A stretch of DNA of 64,000 bases from Triglochin maritima (lineage: Eukaryota > Streptophyta > Magnoliopsida > Alismatales > Juncaginaceae). The position numbers and the translations under genes were made by a program. The stretch covers positions 32,385,741-32,449,740 of the forward strand of contig OY821782.1 of the NCBI GenBank assembly GCA_963682175.1, read 5' to 3'. Below the pieces are notes generated by a model. It was given only the letters and a program-made list of their open reading frames with translations. It was not told the DNA's origin and did no database searches. Shown in pieces: positions 36,158-47,832 of the stretch (the first letter of the stretch is position 1; each line of letters opens with the position of its first letter).

Positions 36158-38263
36158 GTGCACTCAGATTTGGGTTCGGGCAATCGACTCTCACGAGTTC
36201 ATCTAGATTCCAGTATAGAGCTTAGCCCCAATCCACTTGTTGCACCACCTCACCCGGATCCAATGGGTGAGAATGTCGTGGACCCACCTGTTGCACCACC
36301 TATGACTCTGAGGGATCGGTGCTACCCAACGATGGCTGCTCAGCCATCGTGCATCATTATGCCCACCATACCGGGTCGCGACTTCGAACTAAAGGCACAA
36401 TACCTGAGTATGTTGCCCAAGTTCACCTCTAAGGAAGACCCATATCTCTTCCTTAGAGAATTTGAGGAAATCTGCTCCCTTATGCAATACCAGCATATCC
36501 CTGAGAAGGCAGTGCGTCTTAAATTCGTGCCTCTAGCACTGAAGGACGACGCTAAGAAATGGCTATATAGTCTAGCTGAAAGATCTATTAGGAGTTGGGA
36601 TGAGTTTGTTCAAGTGTTCTTAAAGAAATATTTCCACAACCATAAAACTATTAGGATTAGAAATGAAATTTGTGCATTCGTTCAATCTGAGAGCGAGCTG
36701 TTCTATTCCTATTTGGAAAGATTTAAGCACCTGCTGACCCAATGCCCTCATCATGGAATTCCAAGATGGCAATTGTGCCAAATTATCTATGAATGATTGA
36801 CACCTACATCTAGAGTTATGCTAGAATCTGTAAGCCAAGGAAGTTTTATGTCCAAAAATGAGATTGATGCTTGGAGTTTTCTTGAAGACTTAGCTGATAA
36901 TAGTATGCAATGGGACACGGCTAGGGCACCGACCAACCCGAGTATTGGATCTAGAATAGCAAATCAATCAAGATCAGGTGTCTTAGCTGTAGATGCTTCT
37001 ATAGCTGCTGAAGCAAAATTAGCCACCCTTATGCGTAGGATGGAAACTCTAGAGCTTCAAACCCGACCCCTAGTAAATCAAATCTCTTCTGTTTGTTGCT
37101 CTAGGTGTGGTCAAACTGGTCATGTTTTGGAGTGTGCACACATTTCTTTGGACACGGAACAAGTTAATGCTGCGTTTAATTGTCCTAGGAACGACCCTTA
37201 TTCGTCAACCTATAATCCAGGTTGGCGCAACCATCCCAATTTTTCATGGAGCCAAGGGAATTCAAATCATGCACTCATGCCCCAGGAAGGCCAACCACCT
37301 AGACAACAAATGTACTCAAACAACAACAACAATAATAGTGATGTCCGATTAACTGATTTAGAAAACCTAATGAAAACATTTGTTCAAACAACTAATCAAT
37401 CTTTTCAAAAGCTAGAAACTCAAGTAAGTCAATTAGCACAAGTTGTTGGTGAAAGAGAAAAAGGAAGATTCCCAAGCCAACCCCAGGTGAACCCAAGAAT
37501 TAACAATCCACATAATCAACATATGACATATCAACCACATCAACATATGCCATATCAACCACCTCAACCATTTAATCCTCAATCATTCAATCCTCAACAA
37601 ATTAGGCCTCCACCCAATGTACCACATAATGCACCACCTCCTAATATGAACAATAATAACAGACCAGTTCATATGGTTCAAGAAGAAGAGCAAAATCAAC
37701 ACATTAATGCTATACTTACATTAAGATCTGGAAAATATGTTAATAACAATGTCACTCACCCTTCGGTTAATGAACCTAATAATTCTGTCACACCTGAGCC
37801 ATCTAATGAGCCACCAATTCAATCTGAGGAACCAATTGAAATTGAAACAACTGAACCTGAAAGAGTATTCATTCCGAAAGCACCATTCCCTAATAGACTT
37901 AATAAGAATCATACAAATCAAATGGAGAAAATGTTGGAAGTTTTTAAGCAAGTAAAAGTAAACATCCCTTTATTAGAAGCTATTCAACAAATTCCACCTT
38001 ATGCAAGATTCTTAAAAGACTTATGCACCAAGAAAAGGAAAACACAAGTACCAAAAAGAGCCTTCTTAACTGCAAATATAAGCTCTGTGTTAACCCAACC
38101 CACACAAATCAAATATAAAGACCCTGGTTGTCCAACTATTTCATGTGTAATTGGTAACACCTTAATCAATAGGGCCTTGCTGGATTTGGGTGCTAGTGTT
38201 AATCTGCTTCCTTACTCTGTGTATAAAGAATTGGATATAGGAGACCTTAAACAGACTATATAG
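36158..38263 (+). pseudogene. gag: Element C gag and N-terminal half of protease
   Basis: From ATG 36158 the frame has the gag core (FLREFEEICSLMQYQHI, FLKKYFHNHKTIRIRNE) and a stop TGA at 36794-36796 where element B has a Gly codon. It then continues in the same phase to 38263. The zinc knuckle reads CSRCGQTGHVLEC, one residue short between His and the last Cys compared with the CX2CX4HX4C of A and B. A Pro/Asn/Gln-rich tail follows, then the linker MEKMLEVFKQVKVNIPLLE and the protease start with LLDLGASVNLLPYSVY. A small insertion near 38256 shifts the frame. Confidence 0.9.
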
Positions 38264-38276
38264 GACCACACTCCAA

Positions 38277-38534
38277 TTGGCTGATAGATCTGTTAAGATT
38301 CCTAGAGGTGTGGTTGATGATGTTCTGATCAAAGTGGGTGAATTCATATTTCCTGTGGACTTTGTTGTCTTAGACACGGAGCCTGTTACTAACCCTAGCA
38401 ATCAAATTCTTGTGATCTTAGGAAGACCTTTTTTAGGCACTTCCAATGCCCTAATCAATTGTAGGAATGGATTGATGAAATTGTCATTTGGAAATTTGAC
38501 TGCTGAGCTAAATGTTTTTAACTTAGGGAAGTAA
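38277..38534 (+). pseudogene. pro: Element C protease, C-terminal half
   Basis: After the frameshift at about 38256 the protease continues with ADRSVKIPRGVVDDVLIKV and VILGRPFLGTSNALINCRNG, matching the distal protease of A and B, to a stop at 38534. It is in a different phase from both gag and pol, so the protease of this copy is broken. Confidence 0.85.
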
Positions 38535-38727
38535 CCTGGAATTTTCTCTGATGAACCGAGTGAATTGAATTATATTCAGGATTGTAGTGAGGATGATTTG
38601 ATTTCGGATTACTTAAATTTCACCCAATTGATGAAGTTGATTTTCAAAAGAACCTGAGTGGAGAGGCCACAATTTGTGACCAAATCAATCATATAGGTTC
38701 CAATCGATCTTCACCCAATTGGTCAGC

Positions 38728-41692
38728 CTTAGGTGGACTTTTAGCCGAACCAAGACCTCAAGCCAAACCCTCACTACAAGAACCACCATCACTAGAGTTG
38801 AAGCCTCTCCCTACTACACTTAAGTATGCCTTTTTAGGACCCTCATCCACCCTCCTTGTTATCATAGCATCGGATTTGACCCCCAATCAAGAGAAGGAAT
38901 TGTTGAGAGTCCTCAGTAGGAATAAATAAGCTATTGGATGGACCATGGCCGATATCAAGGGTATTAGCCCATCTATGGTCCAACATAGGATCCATTTGGA
39001 GGATAATACTCAACCTCGTAGGGATCCGCAAAGGCGACTTAACCCGGTCCTAACTGAGGCGGTCAAAAAGGAAATACTTAAGTGGTTGGACAATGGAATT
39101 ATATACCCTATATCCGATAGTGCTTGGGTTAGTCTTGTTCAGGTTGTCCCTAACAAATCTGGAGTCACTGTAGTTGAGAATGAGCAGAATGAGTTAGTCC
39201 CGACCCATATCCAAACCGGTTGGCGGATTTGTATTGACTATAGGAAACTGAATTTTGCAACCCGTAAGGACCACTTCCCTCTTCCTTTCATAGATCAAAT
39301 GTTAGAGCGGTTGGCCGGACATGAGTATTATTGTTTTCTTGATGGATATTCCGGCTATAACCAAATTCCTATCGCTCCTGAGGATCAGTAGAAAACTACC
39401 TTCACGTGCCCATTCGGCACGTTTGCTTTCCATCGCATGCCCTTTGGCTTATGCAATGCTCCTGCCACATTTCAGAGATGTATGGTGAGCATCTTCTCTG
39501 AAATGGTGGATAACTTCACGGAAATTTTCATGGATGATTTCTCCGTCTTTGGTCCCACTTTTGCCAATTGTTTGAACAATTTGGAATTAGTACTACTAAG
39601 GTGTAAGGAGAAGAACTTGACCTTAAATTGGGAAAAATGTCATTTCATGGTTAAGCATGGAATTGTACTTGGTCACATTGTGTCTAAGGATGGCATTCAA
39701 GTGGATAAAGCCAAGGTGGATTTGATTAAGCATCTCCCCCCACCAACAAATGTCAAAGAGATTCGTTCATTTTTAGAGCATGTCGGATTCTATCGAAGGT
39801 TTATCAAGGACTTTAGTAAGGTGGCTAGACCATTGACTGAATTATTAGCGAAGGATTCTAAGTTTGAATTTTCTGATAAATGTTTGGAGTCTTTTAACCA
39901 CCTTACGAGGGAATTGACGTCAACACCCATTATGCATTCACCCGATTGGACCCAACCCTTTGAGATAATGTGTAATGCATCGGATTACGCCATAGGAGCG
40001 GTGTTGGGTCAGAAAATTGAAAAGAAACCTCACGTGATATATTATGCTAGTAAAACATTAAATGATGCCCAATTGAACTATACGGTAACCGAGAAAGAAC
40101 TTCTAGCAGTCATTTTTGCCTTGGAAAAATTTCGACAATATTTGATAGGCACACATGTGATTATTTACACAGATCATGCGGCAATAAGATATTTAGTGAA
40201 CAAAAAGGATGCCAACCCGCGGTTATTGTGTTGGATCTTACTACTGCAAGAATTTGATGTCGAAATTTGTGATAAAAAGGGTTGTGAAAATGTAGTCGCC
40301 GATCACTTGTCTAGAATTTCTCTCATCCCAGTGAATAACACACCAGTGAATGAGAACTTTCCGGATGAACAGATTATGGTTGTGTCTGGCGAACCATGGT
40401 TCGCCGATATAGTCAATTTCTTAGTAACTGGTGTGACCCCGACTGAATGGTCTAAGAACGATCAAGCCAAATTTAGGTCCCTAGAGAAATTTTTTTATTG
40501 GGATGACCCATTTCTTTTCAAGTATTGTTCGGATCAAATCATTAGGAGATGTGTTCCTTAGGAGGAATTTGCAAGTGTTCTATCTTTTTGTCATGACCAC
40601 GCATGTGGAGGACATTTTGGAGCTAAGAAAACTGCGACCAAAGTTTTACAGTGTGGATTTTATTGGCCCACCCTGTTTAAGGATGCATTTGCATTTTGTA
40701 ATTCTTGCTCTAGATGTCAAATGCTAGGAAAACTCTCTCGTAGAGACATGATGCCTCTGCACCCTATTCTCATAGTTGATATCTTCGATGTTTGGGGCAT
40801 CGATTTTATGGGACCGTTTCCAATGTCTTTTGGGAAGGAGTATATCTTGCTAGTTGTGGACTATGTGTCCAAGTGGGTTGAGGCTATTCCCACAAAATTG
40901 AATGACAACAAGGTTGTTGTAAAATTTCTGAAGGAGAATATTTTCTCCCGATTCGGTACTCCACGTACCATTATCAGTGACCGGGGTACTCATTTTTGTA
41001 ATCGATCATTTGAAGCTTTGATGAGAAAATATTACATAACTCATAAGTTAACTATCGCGTATGACCCTCAAACAAGTGGACAAGTTGAGGTTTCCAATAG
41101 ACAAATCAAGGAAATTCTGGAAAAGATGGTTAATGCCTCACGTAAGGATTGGTCTGTAAGAATTAATGATGCATTGTGGGCCCATCGGACCGCTTTCAAG
41201 ACCAATTTAGGAATGTCCCCTTACCGGTTAGTCTATGGAAAAGCATGCCACTTACCGGTCGAATTGGAGCATACAACCCTTTGGGCTATTAAGCAACTGG
41301 ATATGGATCTAGAGGCAGTCGGTAATGCTCGAAAATTGGATTTAGTTGAGCTTGAGGAAATAAGAAATGAGGCTTATGAGAATGCTTAAATTTATAAGGA
41401 AAAGACCAAGGTTTTTCATGATAAATCCATCGTTAGGAAATCTTTTTCTCCTGGACAGTTGGTCCTTCTCTATAACTCTCGCCTTCATCTCTTTTTCGGT
41501 AAACTCAAGAGTCGTTGGACCGGCCCTTTCATAATCAAAACCGTTTTCCCTCACGGAGCAGTCGAGATCAGTAATCTGGAGAACGATGAAAACTTTAAAG
41601 TTAACGGGCATCGATTGAAGCCCTACTTAAATCGTCCCTCCAATGTTGCAGAGGAAGTCGTGTTTTTACACGCAATTCCTCATTCTGATTAA
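38728..41692 (+). pseudogene. pol: Element C pol: reverse transcriptase, RNase H, integrase
   Basis: One phase throughout, interrupted by stops at 38927-38929, 39389-39391, 40559-40561 and 41387-41389. [44 protein letters not shown] and the catalytic FMDDFSVFG (about 39525). RNase [36 protein letters not shown]. Integrase: HHCC finger ([11 protein letters not shown], then CNSCSRCQ; 40590-40720), core with [19 protein letters not shown] and a typical [12 protein letters not shown] in which the catalytic Glu is present. The C-terminal part ends in [11 protein letters not shown]. It copies and inserts the element, but with four stops it cannot be made as one protein. Confidence 0.95.
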
Positions 41693-41822
41693 GTTTTAGT
41701 TTATTTCTCAAAAACAAAACGAAAAACAAAATTTGGTACATGACTTATTTTGGAAAACGGTGGAAGTACATGACTTATTTTTCTAAATCTAACGTATACC
41801 ACTTTAGCAGCATTCTATCACC

Positions 41823-42695
41823 ATGGTGTTTCCCGAGAAGAACTACCACCCGTTGCTTGTTAGTGATCAATATGGCACCCACTTCTACGACGAAATCATA
41901 GCACAGAGTTGGAGCTACTTGGTCCATAATAACAATGATGTTTACTGCCCTAGCTTAGTGGAGGAGTTCTATAGCAGTATCACTAACATCGACCTGGACA
42001 GTGGGTACATTTTACTAAATTGGAGAAACAAAGTCTGGACGATTGACCTCCACATCATCTCCAACTTGACTTACATACCACAAGGGGCCTCCACTTTGCC
42101 GACCGAGGAACTCAGTTTCTATCGGTCACTCGTGGGACCAGATTGTGTGCTTAGCCGTGATCGGGGTATCAAGGGTACATCCATGTACCAGAATGTCTTT
42201 ACAGCATGTAGGTGGGCATGCCAAAATGTCACGAGTAATACCCACAACACTTCTTTTCGCACCGTTGAGATGGGCATCGTTCACTCCCTGATGACCTGTG
42301 ATCGCACTTACTGTATGTGCCGACGGCTTTTGACTACCATTGGAGGACACCAACGCAGCTCCCAACCTCTGCCATGCCTGGTCACCACTATCTGCAAGCA
42401 CTTCATGGCCTATGAGTCTTTCTGGGTGTACGAAGCCGACATGCTCCCTTGTACGGTGGAACGAGAGACATCCTCCTATCGTCCCACCATAGCGGACCTG
42501 TGGACACCTCCAGAAATGGAGGATGCTATGCAATCAAGTGAGTCGTCTGAAGACTCCGCAACATTCTGGGCTCAGTCAACCCCAGAAAACTCTGACGAGC
42601 ATAGGTCCCGAATGTGGGGCGGGATGAAGCGCCTCAATAGCAAACTGAACAAAGTACTCTCCGACCGTGGAGAGTCGTCATCCCGAAGGCGGTAA
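41823..42695 (+). CDS. Third ORF of element C, envelope position, plant-transposon-protein-like
   Basis: 290 codons from an ATG shortly after pol, on the sense strand, with no internal stop although gag and pol are broken. It lies where Athila elements carry their envelope-like gene. The N-terminal half has VEEFYSSI, then ISNLTYIPQGA, resembling the FY..L and I(T/L)GLP pattern of plant transposon-associated domains. The C-terminal third is acidic and Ser-rich (SSESSEDSA), ending in SSSRRR. I see no signal peptide and no clear membrane segment, so a membrane glycoprotein role is not supported. Function unknown. Confidence 0.65.
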   Translation: MVFPEKNYHPLLVSDQYGTHFYDEIIAQSWSYLVHNNNDVYCPSLVEEFYSSITNIDLDSGYILLNWRNKVWTIDLHIISNLTYIPQGASTLPTEELSFYRSLVGPDCVLSRDRGIKGTSMYQNVFTACRWACQNVTSNTHNTSFRTVEMGIVHSLMTCDRTYCMCRRLLTTIGGHQRSSQPLPCLVTTICKHFMAYESFWVYEADMLPCTVERETSSYRPTIADLWTPPEMEDAMQSSESSEDSATFWAQSTPENSDEHRSRMWGGMKRLNSKLNKVLSDRGESSSRRR

Positions 42696-43757
42696 CTTTA
42701 TTATTTCTTGCATTTCCTATATTATTTAATTGTGCATACATTGAGGACAATGCATGAAATAGGTGTAGGAGGTGACTAGTTATCTACCTATATGTTTTAT
42801 TTTTATCTCCAAAAAATAATAATAATAATAATAAATCAATGTTTCATGACATAGCTTAAGATTGAACTACCAAAACCCGAGTACAAATTGCATTGAGTTT
42901 TTGTTCCTTATTATATAGTTCTGCTTGTAGAAATTATGACATAAATCTAAGTTCCAAAGAAATAACCCATTACCCTTTAAGACATGTATGCACTTAAATT
43001 GGATGAATCAAATCTTTGAAGTGGTTGATAAAAAGCAGAGGTTGAGGAAAATATACCGGGAAGTGTGGACTTCTGATAACAATTAAGCCTTGAGGAAAAT
43101 AAAAGGGGAATAAAAGTGAGGAAAGCACATCTTGCAAAATGATTACAAAAGCCCAAGCCTTCGAGTCACTGGTCCGTAGGGATATCTTGAAACCCGGTAA
43201 CATGAGTCTACTAGCTCGGGATTATCGACCAAACTCGCTACACGAATGCAAAAGGGTAAAAATGTCAAATAAAGCAAATATGTTGAATCTCGGGGAATTA
43301 TTACTCAAGGCCCAAAGTTGAAAGAATGATCCATACCATGGTTGATCCAAATGATACTTCACCACCAGAGAAGGCGTGCAAAATAATTTAAGTGATAACA
43401 TGTGTAGAAGGGTTAGTGGTCTGAATGTTGGAGGAACAAAGACCAAGTCAGAATTTTTATGAGTTAGATTTATATAATGAGCATGCAAGAATTCTAAGTG
43501 AGATGTATAAGGTTGAGGTGGAGATATTGAGAGTTATTCATGAAACATTGAATTAAGACTTTGTGGGTGTGTCAACTAAAAACCCTCACGAGACAAAACT
43601 CGTCCTCCAAGAAAACTTAGGGGTTTAAAGGCTTGTTGCACATGCTAAGTGCAACCGTGAGTCCTACGAAAGTGAGTTAGGATTTCTGTGCTTTCATACT
43701 TATATTTCTCATGTTTTGTTTTGCTCGAGACTAGCAAAATCTAGGTGTAGGGGTATT
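42696..43757 (+). other. Element C 3' non-coding region and polypurine tracts
   Basis: The conserved block CATTGAGGACAATGCATGA followed by TAGGTGTAGGAGGTG is at 42739-42773. The LTR-adjacent tract AGGTGTAGGGGTATT is at 43743-43757. An AAT microsatellite is at 42818-42835. The stretch is collinear with the same region of B. Small ORFs here are rejected. Confidence 0.75.
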
Positions 43758-45015
43758 TGATGCATTGCATACATTGCATCATATGTCTTTCATTTAGATT
43801 GTTTTTATATAAATAAATGCTACTAAGGTATTGTTTTGAGCAATTGTGCAGAATTCAGGAGTTACAATGCAATTTACCAATATTCGAGCTAAATCGCTTG
43901 CAATGGACTCAGATGGATCACAAAGACCAATTAGCTAGAGATTCAAGCTCAAGTTGAAGTCCAATTGATTGCATAAGAAGCCAGGGACCTGATCGCAAAT
44001 TAGAAGGACTAAAAAGTTATTTTGGAGGAGTATTCAAGAAGAAATCAAATTCGGATCTCCAAAGATATGCAATAATTGATTTATACGCGTGGAGGTCACC
44101 TACAACATACCAAAAACACACCCGCAAAAGCACAAATTAATCTGGACCATCCATGCCGCGATTCCGCCGCATCTGACGATCAATGTGCGGCGGAATCGCC
44201 GCATGGGTTGCGTTCCGTGCCTCCTATTTTCGTCCAATTGTGTAATAACACGTGTCCTTCCTGATGCATACTTAGGGTTTCTTGTATCGGCTATAAATAG
44301 CCCCGAAATATTGTTGTAAGAGGAACTTTGTATTTCCATTCTATAAGCAATAAAATTCTGCCCTTTTATTTCTCCATTGTCTTTGTCTTTTGTAAGCTTA
44401 GTTTTAGATTAATGTTTCATGTTCTTAATTCCAGTAGAGTAATTTAGTTGTTCTTTATTCTTCTCTTAGAATAATTTGTTGCATGCTTAGAATAATTGAA
44501 TTTGTTTTCGTAGATCGTAGTTTAGTATAATACTTCTTTTTTTCGTAGTCTCTCGATGATCTCCATGACCCCTTCTCCTCATCTTCTCCCCATGGGTTTC
44601 TAAAACCTTCCAAAGGGTGGGGGTGACGGATTTAGGGTTAGAGAAGAGAGATCGTTTTTATTTTAATTTCTTGTTAGTGTTTTGATCATATGAGTTTTTG
44701 TTAAATCAATTATCATATGATGCTTAATATCTGACTTGATTTATAATAATTTTCGTAATCTCTAATCTAACTCAAAGATTCATAACTCCCACCCGCTGGA
44801 CTCATCCTTATTTATTTCTTCTTAGTTTTTGTTTTTGTTGTTCTTGCTTTAGAAAAATTAAAAATCCAAAAATCTCAAACCAACCCTATTTCTCTCTTTC
44901 TTTCCTTAATCAAAAATCACAAAAAGATAAGAATCTCTCCCTCCTTCTGTTCGACCCATACTTGCCACGTCTTCATCGACGCCGTGCACTTGCGGTATAA
45001 ATAAAAATCTCAACA
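43758..45015 (+). repeat. Element C 3' LTR
   Basis: 1258 bp, TGATGCATTG to TCTCAACA, same palindromes (44153-44202) and TATA as the 5' LTR. TSD CTCCA follows. Confidence 0.94.
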
Positions 45016-45993
45016 CTCCATATACCCCAAATACATTTAGTGTATCAGTCGACTGAGGACCCTGTTCGGTCAACCGAACTTAGAAGACTCAACAAACCAG
45101 AAGTGCCTGTCGGTTTTTGGTCGACCGTGTTCCTTGTTTCGGTCGACCAAATATGATCTTTTTTGTCAACCTCAAAGTGCCTGGTGTGAACCGGTCGACC
45201 GAACCTATCTCGGTGTTCAACCGATCACTTAAGTGTACCTAGATTATAGCCTTTGGCGGTCGACCATTCTTTTACCAGTCGACCGAACCGAGTTCTAAAT
45301 TGCCAAACGGTCGACCGAACAACCCGATCTGGTTGACCAAACTTACTCAGAATTGTGTCCTGTCAGTTTCTGTTTTTGTGTATCTTACATAATCTTTACC
45401 CAATTCATCCCCAACGGCTATAACTCTTTTGGAGCTTATAAATAGAGTTGTAAACAAATTTTAACACAACTCTCCCACTACTATTTGTTCCCTACATTAG
45501 AGAGAGCTTCAAACACTCCAAGCCTCAAACATTCCACACTTTAGTCTTAAATCCTATTCTCGCTCAAGTGTGCTCAAGATTAGAGAGTGTTGTTCCACTC
45601 ATTGTTTGTTCAAGAAGCAAGGGTCTTGGTGAAAGCCCAAGACACGAGTATAGACTTCGGTGAGAGCCTAAAGTGTCCCTCTCGGATTTTGAGAGGAGGA
45701 GTCAAGCTCAGCGAGGGTTATTCGCGAGTTTGAAGATTGTAAAGGCGTTCTCTCCCGTCCTGGAACGGGGAGTGGTTAGTGAAGTCGTGAGCGGAGTTTG
45801 CAAGAGAGGACTAGGACCCGAGTGGGGTGCCGAACCTCTATAAAAATCCCCCGACTCCTTGTGGTTTGCATTTTCCATTCCTTTACTTGCTTGTTTAGTT
45901 TTAAATTCCACTACATATCTTTGATCGTTAAACAAGTAGGTAATTAGGGTTAAAAATGATTAGAATTAGAGACACTCACAATCCAACATAGAG

Positions 45994-46190
45994 GACATCA
46001 TAGACGTCGTTTGTAACAATAGCTGACATCTATGGGGTGGAAAATAAACGTCAGGGTATAGACGTCGGTTAAAATGGGAACTCAAACAACCAACGTTGAG
46101 AGGACATCATAGACGTCGTCTGCAACAATAGCCGACGTCTATACCTATAGACGTCGACCATATAGGTGACTGACGTCTATGAGGAGATGA
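45994..46190. repeat. TAGACGTCGG repeat array, right part
   Basis: Two near-identical units of about 100 bp (GAGGACATCATAGACGTCG start), plus further CCGACGTCTAT copies in both orientations. Removing LTR E joins it to 33055-33165. Confidence 0.5.
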
Positions 46191-46195
46191 CTATT

Positions 46196-47827
46196 TGTTG
46201 GCTTTCTGGCTAAATAATCGCTAATCCATTTTGATGATTAACTAACAATAAACATATGTAATCCATTAATATCATCTTATGCATATATTGTATTTGTAAC
46301 ATTTCAGGAACCAAGTATGGATCAAGACAAGAAATGAAAATTAAGAGTAGATAGGTTTACATTTCTTGTACTTTGGCTATGATGTAACTTGACACTTGAA
46401 ATTTTGATGAATTGCACTGCATGACCCCTAGGTAACCTATATTAGTCTTACAATTAAGTCCATATCAATTTGACTTCAATAAGAAATCGACGAAACATAG
46501 AAATTCCCTTAGAACATGATTTCTGGGAGATACCGGCCGATCGGTAGGCTATCTGGTTCGACCGAATCTCAACAGATAACTTTTCCTTTTTCCAAACGGT
46601 CAACTGGACCCTCATTTAGTTCGACCGTTTCTTATATCTTGTTTCCCCGTCTAAATCGATCGACCGAAACCTTTCCTCGTTCAACCATTTCATTTTGTCA
46701 ACTGTTTGTACCCATTTCGACCGATACAAATTTTACTCACTCATCATATGATGACTCGTGTCCTGGCTAGAGTGGACACCGGTCGACCGAAACTTATGTT
46801 TTGTTCGACCATTTGCATTTCCAATTTTGTCTTTAATATGACCGTTATACTTGTTGTATTTACCAACGGTCGTATACATATACTCCACCTGACCCTCTTT
46901 TAGATTTGGTCTGTCGGTCGACCGAAACCTTAGCAATGGTCGACCGATTCATGAAACACTCCAGTTCCAGCACCTACTGCTATTTTTGGTCGGACGACAT
47001 CTCTATCTTGTTCGACCGTTATCTTATTTGCACAGTTTATCTTGACCAAATTCTTTAAACGGTCGACCGAATCTTATCTTCTATTTGACTGTTCACTTAA
47101 GTTCTAGCCCAGTTGGTTTGACCGCCCTCTGTTCGGTCGACCGTTTATTTCTGGCACTTTCTGTACTGTCTCCAGTTGACCGTTAAGCTTGTTTTGGTCG
47201 ACCGAATTTATCCCAAACAATGTCTTGTCATTCTCTATTTTGTGTATTCTTACACAACTCTTTACCAATTTAATTCCAACGGCTAGATTGAGTTTAGAGC
47301 TTATAAATAGAGCTGAAACACATTTCTAAGGTTATCAATCATTCTCCAAGCTCAAATCTTCTTACTACTCTCAAACTTGTTCTAAACATCTTTATGTTCA
47401 CATCTTCCCACTTGAAACTAGTTCATTGATTGCATCATTCATTTCAAGTGCCCAAGAATAGTTTGTTAGAGTTTTCCTTCAAGAGTTGTACTAGCTTCCG
47501 GAGTGAAGCTCTTCTCGAATTGTGAAAAGTTGGTCTAAGTTTGGCGAGGGTGTTTGCAAAGCTTGTGGTATAAATGCTTGATCTCGGTCTGCAACGGAGA
47601 TCAGACTAGTGGAGGACGCAAAGTTGCTCGAGAAAGAATAATTCATAAGAGATGACTAGGATCAGGGGGTTGGATCCAAACCTCTATACATCCTTATTGT
47701 GGTTTGCTTATCTCTCCCTCATTTTTATTGTTCTAGCTTTTAATTTGCATTAATTTTAAAAGAACTTAATTAGTCTATTCACCCCCCCCCCCCTTTAGAC
47801 TAATATTAGGCCCTGTTAGATCCTACA
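46196..47827 (+). mobile_element. Copia (Sirevirus-type) solo LTR F
   Basis: 1632 bp, TGTTGGCTTTCTGG to GATCCTACA, flanked by CTATT (46191-46195) and TTATT (47828-47832), a TSD with one change. Palindromes of the CGGTCGACCG type run from 46530 to 47220, and the TATA TTATAAATAG is near 47300. The LTR end has TCTATTCACC followed by a C run and CTTTAGAC, as expected for this lineage. Confidence 0.85.
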
Positions 47828-47832
47828 TTATT

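Larger units (their letters stand above)
33555..45015 (+). mobile_element. Full-length Ty3/gypsy Athila-like element C
   Basis: LTRs 33555-34818 and 43758-45015, TG to CA, with CTCCA duplicated at 33550-33554 and 45016-45020. Order: LTR, tRNA-Asp primer site, 1.3-kb leader, gag, protease, RT, RNase H, integrase, third ORF, 1-kb non-coding region, polypurine tract, LTR. The protein order and RT/INT motifs place it in Ty3/gypsy, and the primer and third ORF fit Athila. Stops in gag and pol and a frameshift in protease make it defective. LTRs differ by about 1.5% by eye. Confidence 0.95.
33171..45988 (+). mobile_element. Copia solo LTR E, split by element C
   Basis: Starts TGTTGGCTTTTTGGCC and ends CAATCCAACA. 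Flanks are TAAAG (33166-33170) and TAGAG (45989-45993), a TSD with one change. LTR sequence occupies 33171-33554 and 45021-45988 (1352 bp together). CGGTCGACCG-type palindromes (45040-45340) precede the TATA TTATAAATAG (45436-45445). No internal copia sequence remains. Confidence 0.88.

Noticed and set aside
47781..47794. C homopolymer and other simple repeats (42818-42835 AAT; 4036-4088 and 5141-5186 pyrimidine tracts)
   Set aside because: Simple repeats without further structure; the C run lies in the usual C-rich end of Sirevirus LTRs.
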